DNA of 61,722 nt from Helicobacter vulpis (GTDB taxonomy: Bacteria; Campylobacterota; Campylobacteria; Campylobacterales; Helicobacteraceae): assembly GCF_003660395.1 (NCBI RefSeq), contig NZ_QXQT01000011.1, positions 1 through 61,722 of the forward strand, written 5' to 3'. The notes under the pieces were generated by a model. That model saw nothing but the letters and a program-made list of their open reading frames with translations. It searched no databases and had not been told where the DNA came from. Below, one piece after another: positions 53,991 through 61,722 of this stretch. A program made the position numbers and the translations under genes. Every line of letters starts with the position of its first letter. Within the stretch, counting starts at the first letter, position 1.

Positions 53991-54872
53991 TTAAGAAGTG
54001 AGCAGCCCCTCCATCAAGGCCATGCGCAAGAACACGCCCAATTTAACCTGCTCTAACACCAAACAACGCGGATCGTCTAAAAGCGCGTCCTCTATGTCAA
54101 TATTGCGGTGCACAGGGCCAGGGTGTAAAAGGGGGATTTGGCGATCGCCAAGCATGGCGCGCCTCAGGCAGAAATCCTTGGCGTAATCTTTGAGCGACCC
54201 ATAGGTTTGCAGGCTATGCCTCTCGGTTTGGGTGCGCAACCCCATCACCACATCAACCTCTTGCAAGGCCTCTTGCAGGGAGTGAGTGGTGGGCAAAGAA
54301 GTGGGGGGCAGAAAGTGCGGGGGGGCAACTAAAATGACTTGCATCCCAAAGCGGGGCAATAATTCCATATTGCTATTGGCCACGCGCGAGTTTTTAATAT
54401 CCCCCACAATGGCGATCCTCTTGCCCTCTAGCGCGCCTTTAAAGTGGTTATAAAGCGTGAGCAAATCTAGCAGGGCTTGGGTGGGGTGGGAGAGAGTCCC
54501 ACTCCCGGCATTGATAAAGGCGCATTTTAGATGTTTGGCAAAATAGGGCGCGGAGCTGGAGTGGTGGTGGCGCGCGATGATCAAATCCACCCCCATCGCC
54601 TCGATATTGTGCAAAGTGTCTAGCAAGCTCTCCCCCTTGCTAGTGGAGCTTTTTTGTACATTGAACACGCTAAAATGGGCTTGCAAGCGCGCTGCAGCGC
54701 TTTGGAAACTAGCAATCGTACGGGTAGAGTTTTCAAAGAACAACGCGACAATATTTTTAGCGCGCAGGTTAAGCGGGGCGGTTTCTTGGCACAAAAGCGC
54801 GTTAGCGCGTCTTAGAAGTGCTAAAATTTCGCTATTATTGAGATTTTGGGTGTGGACGAGTTGGGTTAACAT
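53991..54872 (-). CDS. pyrB: aspartate carbamoyltransferase catalytic subunit
   Basis: 293 residues, pyrimidine pathway. [14 protein letters not shown] binds carbamoyl phosphate, and STSKGESL and [13 protein letters not shown] bind aspartate and complete the site. No pyrI is next to it. Start codons of pyrB and of the divergent lipoprotein gene are only 15 bases apart, so their promoters must overlap or lie inside each other's coding region. Confidence 0.95.
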   Translation of the reverse strand: MLTQLVHTQNLNNSEILALLRRANALLCQETAPLNLRAKNIVALFFENSTRTIASFQSAAARLQAHFSVFNVQKSSTSKGESLLDTLHNIEAMGVDLIIARHHHSSSAPYFAKHLKCAFINAGSGTLSHPTQALLDLLTLYNHFKGALEGKRIAIVGDIKNSRVANSNMELLPRFGMQVILVAPPHFLPPTSLPTTHSLQEALQEVDVVMGLRTQTERHSLQTYGSLKDYAKDFCLRRAMLGDRQIPLLHPGPVHRNIDIEDALLDDPRCLVLEQVKLGVFLRMALMEGLLTS

Positions 54873-54887
54873 GCGAGGAATTATAGC

Positions 54888-55388
54888 ATGGCTAGGGTAT
54901 TTTTATGGTTGTTGGTGTTGGGCTTGGGTGGGTGCACGGATAATTTTGCAGACGCGTACAAGCCGGATTTTCTGGCCGAACAGCGCACCCAAGCCACCCG
55001 CAAGGGCGAGGTGATTGTGAACTTACGCCCCGTATTGAGCGCGCTAGCCACCCACCTTAACGATGTGGATCCGGTGATCTACCATGCTAGAGAATTTTTC
55101 TTTGTGGAGATTTTCACAGAGGACCAATCTCTTTTAGACAACGATGCCATTTCTTATACCCTCTATGGTTTAAAGCGGGTGGAGACCCCGGCATGGGTAC
55201 GCGAGGTGCATAAAGAGGAATTTGATAGCGTGTTGCACACCACCAACAAATACGCGCGCGGGTTTTTGCTCGCCTTTGACAAATTAAACCACGCAGCCCA
55301 AGAGGAGGCCAAATTAGAAATGGACATTGTGGGTTTGGGAAAGATCCTCTTCAACTTCGCCTACAAAGTGCCCGCCCCCGCCTTTTAG
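54888..55388 (+). CDS. small lipoprotein of unknown function
   Basis: 166 residues. The N-terminus MARVFLWLLVLGLGGCTD carries a clear lipobox LGGC, giving a mature lipoprotein with Cys16 at its N-terminus. The rest is alpha/beta, with no motif I can name. The ATG is directly preceded by TATAGC with no strong ribosome site. The stop abuts tlyA with no gap, so it is likely co-transcribed. The same position is held by a hypothetical gene in H. pylori. Confidence 0.8.
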   Translation: MARVFLWLLVLGLGGCTDNFADAYKPDFLAEQRTQATRKGEVIVNLRPVLSALATHLNDVDPVIYHAREFFFVEIFTEDQSLLDNDAISYTLYGLKRVETPAWVREVHKEEFDSVLHTTNKYARGFLLAFDKLNHAAQEEAKLEMDIVGLGKILFNFAYKVPAPAF

Positions 55389-56090
55389 ATGCGCCTAGAT
55401 CAATACTTGGTACACAGGGGGTTAGCCCAAAGCCGCAGCCAAGCCAAGAATCTCATTGTAAAGGGAGCTATCACAAGCGCAGGGCGGGTTTTAGACAAGC
55501 CTAGCTTGCAGGTGGGGGAGTGCTTAGAATTGTGCGTACAACAGCGTGTTTTTGTGAGCCGGGCGGGCGAAAAGCTATGGCATTATCTAGAACGCCACCC
55601 CCTAGATTGCACCAATAAAGTGATTTTAGATGTGGGTTCTAGCAAGGGGGGGTTTGTGCAAGTCTTGCTAGAAAAGGGGGCTAGAAAGGTGGTGTGCGTG
55701 GATGTGGGCACAAACCAGCTAGACCCGCGCTTGAGAGAAGACCCACGCGTACAAGTCCTTGAACAATGCGATATCCGCGCTTTCAGCCCCCAAGAAAATT
55801 ACGACTTGCTCACCTGCGATGTGAGTTTTATTTCTTTGAGTAAAATTCTAAAAACTTTGTGCGCCTTGAGTGGGGAGGTGGTTTTGCTCTTCAAACCCCA
55901 ATTTGAAGTGGGCACAAGGGCCAAGCGCGATAAGCGGGGTGTGGTGTGCGATGCGCACGCCATCAGCGCACGTTTGCAGGCGTTTTTAAGCGAAATTGAC
56001 GCTTTGGGCTGGCGCGTGTGCACACTGGAGACTTCACAGATCAGAGGTAAAGCTGGGAATGCAGAAATTTTTATCCATATCCAAAGATGA
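55389..56090 (+). CDS. tlyA: TlyA family rRNA 2'-O-methyltransferase / hemolysin-like protein
   Basis: 233 residues. An S4 RNA-binding domain (residues 1-60, RLDQYLVHRGLAQSRSQAKN) is joined to an FtsJ-type methyltransferase with DVGSSKGGFVQVLLEKGA. TlyA methylates 16S and 23S rRNA ribose. The hemolysin label is historical. It overlaps ribF by 32 bases. Confidence 0.92.
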   Translation: MRLDQYLVHRGLAQSRSQAKNLIVKGAITSAGRVLDKPSLQVGECLELCVQQRVFVSRAGEKLWHYLERHPLDCTNKVILDVGSSKGGFVQVLLEKGARKVVCVDVGTNQLDPRLREDPRVQVLEQCDIRAFSPQENYDLLTCDVSFISLSKILKTLCALSGEVVLLFKPQFEVGTRAKRDKRGVVCDAHAISARLQAFLSEIDALGWRVCTLETSQIRGKAGNAEIFIHIQR

Positions 56091-56934
56091 GACAAGTTTA
56101 AGTCTAGCGATCGGAAAATTTGATGGGGTGCACTTGGCACACCAACACCTATTGGGCATGCTAGGTCCCCAGGGCGCTATCCTTGTGGTGGAGCGCGCCC
56201 ATCCGCACATGGCTTTAAGCCCCCTAGAAGAGCGCGCACGCCTGTTAGAACGCTATGCCAAACGCATTTACTTTTTACCCCTAGAAGAAGCCCGGAGCAT
56301 TAACGCCTCTGAGTTCATTGCCCTATTAGAGAGCAAATTTATACACCTGCAAAAAATTGTCGTGGGCTATGATTTTAGATGCGCGCAGGGGCGATCGATG
56401 GGAGTGGAGCAAATGCGCACCTTGTTGCGCCCTAATATACAATTGCAAGTGATAGACGCGATCAAGATCAAGGGGATCGCTTTGCACTCCTACCACATTA
56501 AAGAGTGTATCCAACGCGGCGATGTGCGTCTAGCCAACCAATTTTTAGGCCGCCCATTTAGCCTTCAAGGGGAAATCATTACCGATCAAAACTTGGGCAG
56601 TTCTCATCTCTACCCTACCTTAAATCTCAACACCCAAGCTCTCCAAACCGAATTATTGCCCCACCCGGGGGTTTACATCACCAATGTACCCCTTGCCAAG
56701 CAATGCACCCGCGCGGTGAGTTTTTTAGGGCATCGTTTGAGCACAGATGGGAAAATGGCCTTTGAAACCTATATTTTAGATCGCAATATCCAAATCCCCC
56801 CCTCTGTGTTGCGCGTATGTTTTTTAAAGAAGATCCGCGATAACCGCCATTTTAACAATCTGCAAGAACTCAAGGCCCAGATCGCCCAAGACATCGCCCG
56901 CGCGCGCGCTCTAGATTCAGAGCAAGTTTGCTAA
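56059..56934 (+). CDS. ribF: bifunctional riboflavin kinase / FMN adenylyltransferase
   Basis: 291 residues. The N-terminal FMN adenylyltransferase domain shows GKFDGVHLAHQHLL and GYDFRCAQGRS. The kinase domain has GRPFSLQGEI and SHLYPTLNL, although the usual G.R.GFPTAN is altered to SSHLYPTLN, a change also expected in this genus. It makes FAD from riboflavin. The start is ATG 56059 inside tlyA. An upstream in-frame codon at 55996 has no family homology. Confidence 0.88.
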   Translation: MQKFLSISKDETSLSLAIGKFDGVHLAHQHLLGMLGPQGAILVVERAHPHMALSPLEERARLLERYAKRIYFLPLEEARSINASEFIALLESKFIHLQKIVVGYDFRCAQGRSMGVEQMRTLLRPNIQLQVIDAIKIKGIALHSYHIKECIQRGDVRLANQFLGRPFSLQGEIITDQNLGSSHLYPTLNLNTQALQTELLPHPGVYITNVPLAKQCTRAVSFLGHRLSTDGKMAFETYILDRNIQIPPSVLRVCFLKKIRDNRHFNNLQELKAQIAQDIARARALDSEQVC

Positions 56935-56937
56935 CAT
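56929..56937 (+). promoter_or_regulatory. tkt extended -10 box
   Basis: TGCTAACAT overlaps the ribF stop codon and lies 23 bases before the tkt ATG. It has the same form as the box before ccoG. Confidence 0.3.
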
Positions 56938-56959
56938 GGGTGTTTTTTAAAGGTTCTGC

Positions 56960-58834
56960 ATGGATAGAAAACTCAGCGACTCTGATCTGCCCCTCTTGCA
57001 AGAATGTGCCCACACCTTGCGCTTTTTGAGCGCGGACATGGTGCAAAGGGCTAATAGTGGACACCCGGGCGTGGCGATGGGCTTGGCGGAGGTGGGGGTG
57101 GTGTTGGGCTGGCATGTGCGCCTCAACCCCTCTAACCCGCATTGGCTCAATCGGGATCGCGTGGTGTTTAGCGGGGGGCATGCGAGCGCGTTGGTGTATG
57201 CGCTCTTGCATCTATGGGGTTTTGATCTGGACTTAGAGGATTTAAAATCTTTCAGACAGCTCGACTCTAAAACCCCCGGGCATTTGGAGTGCAAACACAC
57301 CCCAGGGGTGGAGATCACCACCGGCCCTTTAGGGCAGGGCTTTGCTAACGCGGTGGGTTTTGCTTTAGCGACCAAGATCGCCCAAAACTTGCTAGACACC
57401 CAGAGCATTAACCACAAGGTTTACTGCCTGTGTGGGGATGGGGACTTGCAAGAGGGGATCAGCTATGAGAGCGCGTCCTTAGCCGGGCATTTAGGGCTAG
57501 ATAATCTCATTGTGATCTATGATAGCAATGCGATCACCATTGAGGGGGAGACCAACTTAGCTTTTAGCGAGAATGTACGCGATCGTTTCAAGGCGCAAAA
57601 TTGGGAGGTGCTAGAGTGCGATGGGCACAACTTGTTAGAGATCGATCGCGTGTTAACGCGCGCCCAAGCCACTACCAAGCCTACTATAATCATCGCTAAA
57701 ACCACCATTGGCAAGGGCGCACTAGGGCTAGAGGGGAGCGCGAAGGTACATGGCGCGCCTTTGGGGCTAGAAGTGTTGGCGCGCTCTAAGGAGGCTTTGG
57801 GTTTGAGCGGGGATTTTGTGATCCCCAAGCAGGTGGCGCGCGCGCTCAACATGCAAGAAAAGGGACAACGCCTAGAGTCAGAGTGGCAGGGCTATATTAA
57901 TAGCCAACCTAATCTCAAGGCGCGCATCGCCCACTTGCAGGCTAAGGATTTTTCTAAAGTCCAATACCCTAGTTTTGAGGTGGGCAAGATGATGGCCACG
58001 CGTGTGAGCAATGGGGCGATCTTAAACGCCTTGAGTGAAGCTTATTTAGGCTTTTTGGGCGGGAGCGCGGATTTAGCCCCCTCTAATAACACCCATTTAA
58101 AAGCCCAGCAAGATTGTTTGCCCCCCCATTTTGGGCGCAATCTGCATTTTGGCATTCGCGAACATGCCATGGGGGCTATGAGCAACGCCCTAGCCAATTA
58201 CGGCTTATTTGTGCCCTTTTGTGCGACCTTCTTTGTCTTTAGCGATTATCTAGCCCCCGCTTTGCGCCTGAGCGCGTTGATGGGCAATCAAGTTTTCTAT
58301 ATTTTCACCCATGATAGTGTTGGGGTGGGTGAGGATGGCCCCACGCACCAGCCCATCGAGCACTTGAGCCATTTAAGAGCCTTGCCAAATTTCTATGTCT
58401 TTAGGCCGATGGACGCGCATGAAAATGTGCGCTGTTGGCAGGTGGCACTCTCTTTAAAAAAGCCCTGTGCCTTTGTGCTCTCGCGCCAAAACTTAGCCGT
58501 GCTAGAGCCCACCCCCCTAGAGGCCGTGCAAAGGGGGGGGTATGTGGCGCATGCCCATCCTAGCCCCCAAATTACTTTAGTTGGCAGTGGGAGCGAGGTA
58601 AACCCCTGCTTGGAGGCCGTGCAAATTTTGCAAGATGAAGGCGTGGGGGTGCAGGTGGTGAGTGTGCCCTGCTTGGATCTGCTCTTAGAGCAGGACAAGG
58701 CCTATTTAAAAAGCTTGTTTAAAGGCAAGGTTTTGGTGGTAGAAGCGGGGCGCGGGCTGGAGTGGGGGCGTTTTGCCCACGCTCTGCTAGGCATGGAGAG
58801 TTTTGGCAAATCCGCCCCGGGGGCGTGTTGTTAG
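56960..58834 (+). CDS. tkt: transketolase, 3' end frameshifted
   Basis: 624 residues as read, thiamine diphosphate enzyme. SGHPGVAMGLAEVG, GDGDLQEGISYE and the ThDP-binding DSNAITIEG are present, as are the Pyr domain FGIREHAMGAM and DSVGVGEDGPTHQP. The protein ends GKSAPGACC and stops at 58832-58834. One more G in the G5 run at 58819-58823 instead continues with VLLDHFGFSASHIAQR and more, and stops at TAA 58900-58902, overlapping addB. This matches how transketolases end (…SAPG..L..FG). The last 25 residues are thus lost in the sequence as given. An in-frame G8 lies at 58533-58540. Confidence 0.9.
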   Translation: MDRKLSDSDLPLLQECAHTLRFLSADMVQRANSGHPGVAMGLAEVGVVLGWHVRLNPSNPHWLNRDRVVFSGGHASALVYALLHLWGFDLDLEDLKSFRQLDSKTPGHLECKHTPGVEITTGPLGQGFANAVGFALATKIAQNLLDTQSINHKVYCLCGDGDLQEGISYESASLAGHLGLDNLIVIYDSNAITIEGETNLAFSENVRDRFKAQNWEVLECDGHNLLEIDRVLTRAQATTKPTIIIAKTTIGKGALGLEGSAKVHGAPLGLEVLARSKEALGLSGDFVIPKQVARALNMQEKGQRLESEWQGYINSQPNLKARIAHLQAKDFSKVQYPSFEVGKMMATRVSNGAILNALSEAYLGFLGGSADLAPSNNTHLKAQQDCLPPHFGRNLHFGIREHAMGAMSNALANYGLFVPFCATFFVFSDYLAPALRLSALMGNQVFYIFTHDSVGVGEDGPTHQPIEHLSHLRALPNFYVFRPMDAHENVRCWQVALSLKKPCAFVLSRQNLAVLEPTPLEAVQRGGYVAHAHPSPQITLVGSGSEVNPCLEAVQILQDEGVGVQVVSVPCLDLLLEQDKAYLKSLFKGKVLVVEAGRGLEWGRFAHALLGMESFGKSAPGACC

Positions 58835-58895
58835 ATCATTTTGGCTTTAGCGCGTCTCATATTGCCCAACGCGCGCTAGCCCTTTTAGAGCAGTC

Positions 58896-61187
58896 ATGTT
58901 AACCCCCGCTATTTTGTATGTCTTTAGCAGCCAACGCGCGCGCAACGCCTTTTATGCCAAACAACCTGAGGGGTTTTTGCCCACTGCTTGGAGTGTGCAA
59001 GAATTTTATAGCCAAATTAGTTTTGTGCAAGGCTTGATCAAAATCCCCCAGAGCGCGCGCCAAGCACTCCTCATGGAGGCCATCAGAGAGGTCGCTAAAG
59101 AGGGCGCGCGCGTAGAGGGCTTGGTGGTCTTTGAGCAAAGCTTTTTGGGCTATCTAGATGGGAGTGGCTTTGTGGCGCGCTTTTTCAACGAGCTAGCCAA
59201 ATTTGGCATGGACATCGCCCAAATCCCCACTAAAGATATTTATGGGGACTACCAACACCATCTAGAGGTCTTAGAGCGCATTTACCACCGCTACAAGGCT
59301 TTTGTGCAAACACGAGGCTTCTACGATCCCATTTTGGGCGTGCGCCCCACTCTTATGCCCCAAGTTTTAAGCAAGTTTGCGCGCATTGAATTTTACCTAG
59401 AGGGCTTTTTAAGCAAATTTGAACAAGAAATCTTATTAGAAATCGCCCAACATGCGCCCCTCTTGGTGCATATCACTAGCGATCGCTATAACCCATCTTG
59501 TTTGCGTTTTTTAGGAGTCCATTTAAAAGAAGAGCATAGTTATATCCTAGACATGCAGGCTTTAAGCAGGGGAGCAAATCCCATTGTGCAAGAGAGCCCT
59601 CAAGCTCCCTTTAACCCCGATCGCATCCACATTTATGCGTTTGAGAAACGCTTGGATCAAGTCGGGCTAGCCTTACAAAGAGTGCAAGAATGGCTAAATG
59701 AGGGTTTAGACTCCAGCACCCTAGCCATCATCACCCCCAGTGCGGAAATTCTCAGCGCGCTCAAACTCTTAGACACGGGGCATAATCTCAATTTTGCGCG
59801 CGGGCAAGAGGCTCAAGAAGTGTTTGCGCCCTATTTCACCGCTTTAGAAGCCCTAAAAACGCATGCATTTCCAGTTGATCTGCATGCCTTAGACGCGCTA
59901 AAAGAGCAATGCCATGCCCTCTTAACCCAACTCTATCCTAACATCCCGCCCCCATTAAAAGCCTTTCACAAAGACTTTTTCCAAACCTATGCCTTTATTC
60001 TCCCGGCTCTGCAAAGCTATGGCCCTACAGATTTGCTCGAACTCTACATGCGCGCCTTGAAAGATTTGCGCATTGATGATAGCACAGGGGGTAAGATCAA
60101 GGTGCTCGATGTGCTGGAGTGCCGTGGATTGTGCTTTGAGCGCGTGGTGATCCTGGATTTCAACGATCATTTAGTACCCCATATCAAAGATAGCGATCTC
60201 TTCTTAAACACCTTCACGCGCACCGCTTTGGGCATCCCCACTTTGCAAGATAAAGAAAATCTGCAAAAGCATTACTACTACCAGATCATCAAAAATAGCG
60301 CGCGCGTGGACATCGCCTATAGCACCGCCCAAAACGCCACCCCCTCTAAAATGCTCGCAGAATTAGGCTTGAACACGCGCGCAAACGCCCTTGAAGACGC
60401 GTTTAAACTCTTTGCCAACCCCCGCCCCTTGCACAATTTAGAAGAGACCTGCACGGGGTGCATTCCTGCAGATTTGCATTTGAGCGTGTCCAAACTGAGG
60501 GATTTTACAGAGTGCAAGCGGCGTTTCTATCTCAAATACTTAGCCAAGCTTACCCCTCCCCCCCAAGAGGACACCAATCAAGGTTCACTCCTACACCAAG
60601 CCCTGCAGGCTTACTACAGCTCCCCTATTTATGCTAGCACCCAAGCCCCCATCCACGCCAAAACCCTTTTGGAGAGTTTGCAAGGCTTAGAGGAGTGGGG
60701 GTCTTTAAACGCGCTAGAACGCTTTAATATGGAGGTGGTGGTGGGCAAGCTCGCGGGCTTTTTTGCGCGCGAACGGGTGCTTTTGCAAGGGGCGCGGGTG
60801 GTGGCGTGCGAACAGAAATTTGAAACTAGCTTTGCGGGCTTCACTTTTAAAGGGATGATCGATCGCCTAGATTTGTGCGCCGATGGGACTTACCGCCTCT
60901 TGGATTACAAGTTTAAAAGCCAAGTCAAGCCTGCTCATCAAGACTACCAATTGGCCATTTACACTTTGGGCGCGCGCGCGCTAGGCTACCCTTCTGATCG
61001 CCTATCTGCCTCTCTTTATGACTTAAGAAAGGGGGAGTTGGTGGAGAAAACCCCCCAAGACATCGCCTCTGATTTGGAGGCGCTCACAACATGCCTGCAA
61101 AGCCTGCAGGGCAATATAGACTTTAGCCAGACCACAGAACGCCAAGCGTGCCGCTTTTGCCCCTATGGGGACATCTGCGGGATTTAG
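58896..61187 (+). CDS. addB: AddB-type helicase/nuclease subunit
   Basis: 763 residues, recombination repair partner of AddA. The C-terminal PD-(D/E)XK nuclease includes LSVSKLRDFTECKRRFYLKYLAKL, LLDYKFKS and the iron-sulfur cysteines in CRFCPYGDICGI. The N-terminal half is a degenerate helicase fold without a clear Walker A box, as in the epsilonproteobacterial AddB family. The ATG is within the last bases of the expected tkt frame, so the two genes were probably coupled by overlap. Confidence 0.85.
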   Translation: MLTPAILYVFSSQRARNAFYAKQPEGFLPTAWSVQEFYSQISFVQGLIKIPQSARQALLMEAIREVAKEGARVEGLVVFEQSFLGYLDGSGFVARFFNELAKFGMDIAQIPTKDIYGDYQHHLEVLERIYHRYKAFVQTRGFYDPILGVRPTLMPQVLSKFARIEFYLEGFLSKFEQEILLEIAQHAPLLVHITSDRYNPSCLRFLGVHLKEEHSYILDMQALSRGANPIVQESPQAPFNPDRIHIYAFEKRLDQVGLALQRVQEWLNEGLDSSTLAIITPSAEILSALKLLDTGHNLNFARGQEAQEVFAPYFTALEALKTHAFPVDLHALDALKEQCHALLTQLYPNIPPPLKAFHKDFFQTYAFILPALQSYGPTDLLELYMRALKDLRIDDSTGGKIKVLDVLECRGLCFERVVILDFNDHLVPHIKDSDLFLNTFTRTALGIPTLQDKENLQKHYYYQIIKNSARVDIAYSTAQNATPSKMLAELGLNTRANALEDAFKLFANPRPLHNLEETCTGCIPADLHLSVSKLRDFTECKRRFYLKYLAKLTPPPQEDTNQGSLLHQALQAYYSSPIYASTQAPIHAKTLLESLQGLEEWGSLNALERFNMEVVVGKLAGFFARERVLLQGARVVACEQKFETSFAGFTFKGMIDRLDLCADGTYRLLDYKFKSQVKPAHQDYQLAIYTLGARALGYPSDRLSASLYDLRKGELVEKTPQDIASDLEALTTCLQSLQGNIDFSQTTERQACRFCPYGDICGI

Positions 61188-61195
61188 GAGAGAAC

Positions 61196-61722
61196 ATTAA
61201 ACTGATATTCCCCCTTATCTATGCGATCCTCGCCCTGCTCTTGCTAGCGACATGGTTTGGGCAAAGTGGCTTGGCTGGGACATGGGGGGCTTGGTTGGCG
61301 CGTTGGAATGTGGCGTATTTTGGTTATCTGGCGTATGTGGATCTGCTGTACTTGGGGGTTTTATGCGCGTTGTTGCGCCATGCGAGTTTGCGCGCTTTAG
61401 AATGTCTGCTCTCTGCGTTGCTCTTGTTCTTGGCCTTGTTATTAGCCCAGGCCCTCTTGTGGCATAAAGGCCTTGTGGGGCGCGCGCTCTTAGAGGTACT
61501 AGAAACCTATATTGGTGTGGTGGGGGTGTGGGTGGGGGTGTTGGGCTTGGGGGGTTATGCGATTTATAGCTTTTTCCCCCAAGTGAGCAGGCATCTAGCC
61601 AAGCGCGTGCGCGCCACTCTTTTGGAATGCCCGCAATATTGTGTGCGCCTGCGCGCATGGACGCAAAACAAATGGGATCAAGCCCACCAATCCCCCCCCT
61701 TTGAACCCTTCAGCCCCCAAAG
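61196..61722 (+). CDS. ftsK: DNA translocase FtsK (N-terminal part, runs off window)
   Basis: The open frame from 61196 reads KLIFPLIYAILALLLLATW, then three or more further hydrophobic helices (AYFGYLAYVDLLYLGVLCAL, LLSALLLFLALLLAQALL, YIGVVGVWVGVLGLGGYAIYSFF) and a soluble linker. That is the membrane part of FtsK, which sits after addB in H. pylori. The best ribosome site, GGAGAG, is followed by AAC and ATT at 61196, so an ATT start codon is implied. No ATG or GTG is suitably placed, and the frame is open further upstream to a TTG at 61157 inside addB. The P-loop motor domain lies outside the window. Confidence 0.75.
   Translation, partial: MKLIFPLIYAILALLLLATWFGQSGLAGTWGAWLARWNVAYFGYLAYVDLLYLGVLCALLRHASLRALECLLSALLLFLALLLAQALLWHKGLVGRALLEVLETYIGVVGVWVGVLGLGGYAIYSFFPQVSRHLAKRVRATLLECPQYCVRLRAWTQNKWDQAHQSPPFEPFSPQ

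Overview
The window is chromosomal DNA of a gastric, non-pylori Helicobacter (H. felis / H. bizzozeronii / H. heilmannii type). The evidence is gene content and order. flaB-topA, flgE-hypA-lpxB, greA-dut-coaX-gmhB, rocF-ald, ksgA-rnj-kdsD, nifU-murE-tal and pyrB-tlyA-ribF-tkt-addB-ftsK all keep the neighbourhoods I recall from H. pylori, but the blocks are shuffled relative to each other. There is also a Hop-type outer membrane protein, a Helicobacter-type arginase and a flagellin of the H. pylori FlaB length (514 residues). Base composition is clearly more GC-rich than H. pylori, with many GCGC runs. Several genes (octaheme HAO, NapC-type cytochrome, CcoG, ActP/DUF485) are not what I expect in H. 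pylori. The species call is inference.

Layout. 1-464: end of an unidentified gene and a gene-poor stretch with short imperfect repeats. 465-6179 (minus): feoB, a YdcZ-type membrane protein, a radical SAM protein and topA. 6238-14015 (plus): a flagellar block with two sigma-54 promoters (flaB plus flagellin modification gene; flgE plus hypA, a coiled-coil protein and lpxB). 14036-19645 (minus): folB-plsY, then a seven-gene overlapping run greA-dut-yfgM like-bamB like-coaX-safE like-gmhB. 19710-28427: folate cyclo-ligase, rny, priA, dapF, an AI-2E family permease, a hypothetical gene, thiE and guaA. 28528-32096: ccoG followed by a NapC-type tetraheme and an octaheme hydroxylamine oxidoreductase-like cytochrome. 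32172-36703: a small unknown gene, then yjcH-actP-rocF-ald. 36700-38426: a Hop-like porin and an exported unknown. 38410-47203 (minus): an unbroken eight-gene run ksgA-rnj-msrAB-kdsD-small ORF-glmS-GT25-rlmN. 47293-50478: nifU like, TPR like, murE, tal. 50483-54872 (minus): two tandem chemoreceptors and pyrB. 54888-61722 (plus): lipoprotein, tlyA, ribF, tkt, addB and the start of ftsK, which runs off the window.

How genes work together. dapF and murE both serve meso-diaminopimelate peptidoglycan. lpxB, gmhB, kdsD and the GT25 enzyme serve lipopolysaccharide. glmS feeds both. flaB, flgE and the maf-like gene build the flagellum and probably glycosylate it. hypA (nickel maturation), rocF (urea from arginine) and feoB (iron) fit acid-adapted gastric life. 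The HAO/NapC pair points to periplasmic handling of hydroxylamine, nitrite or NO using quinol electrons.

The most notable sequence-level signal is that four genes (the folate cyclo-ligase, dapF, ald, tkt) are disrupted near short repeats, and each is restored by adding one nucleotide. Two of them (dapF, tkt) would normally be essential or nearly so. Either the assembly has a systematic deletion error or this strain carries frameshifts that are corrected or tolerated. Runs of 8-9 identical G/C inside coding genes are common but are all in frame. I found no tRNA, rRNA, CRISPR array, prophage or insertion sequence.
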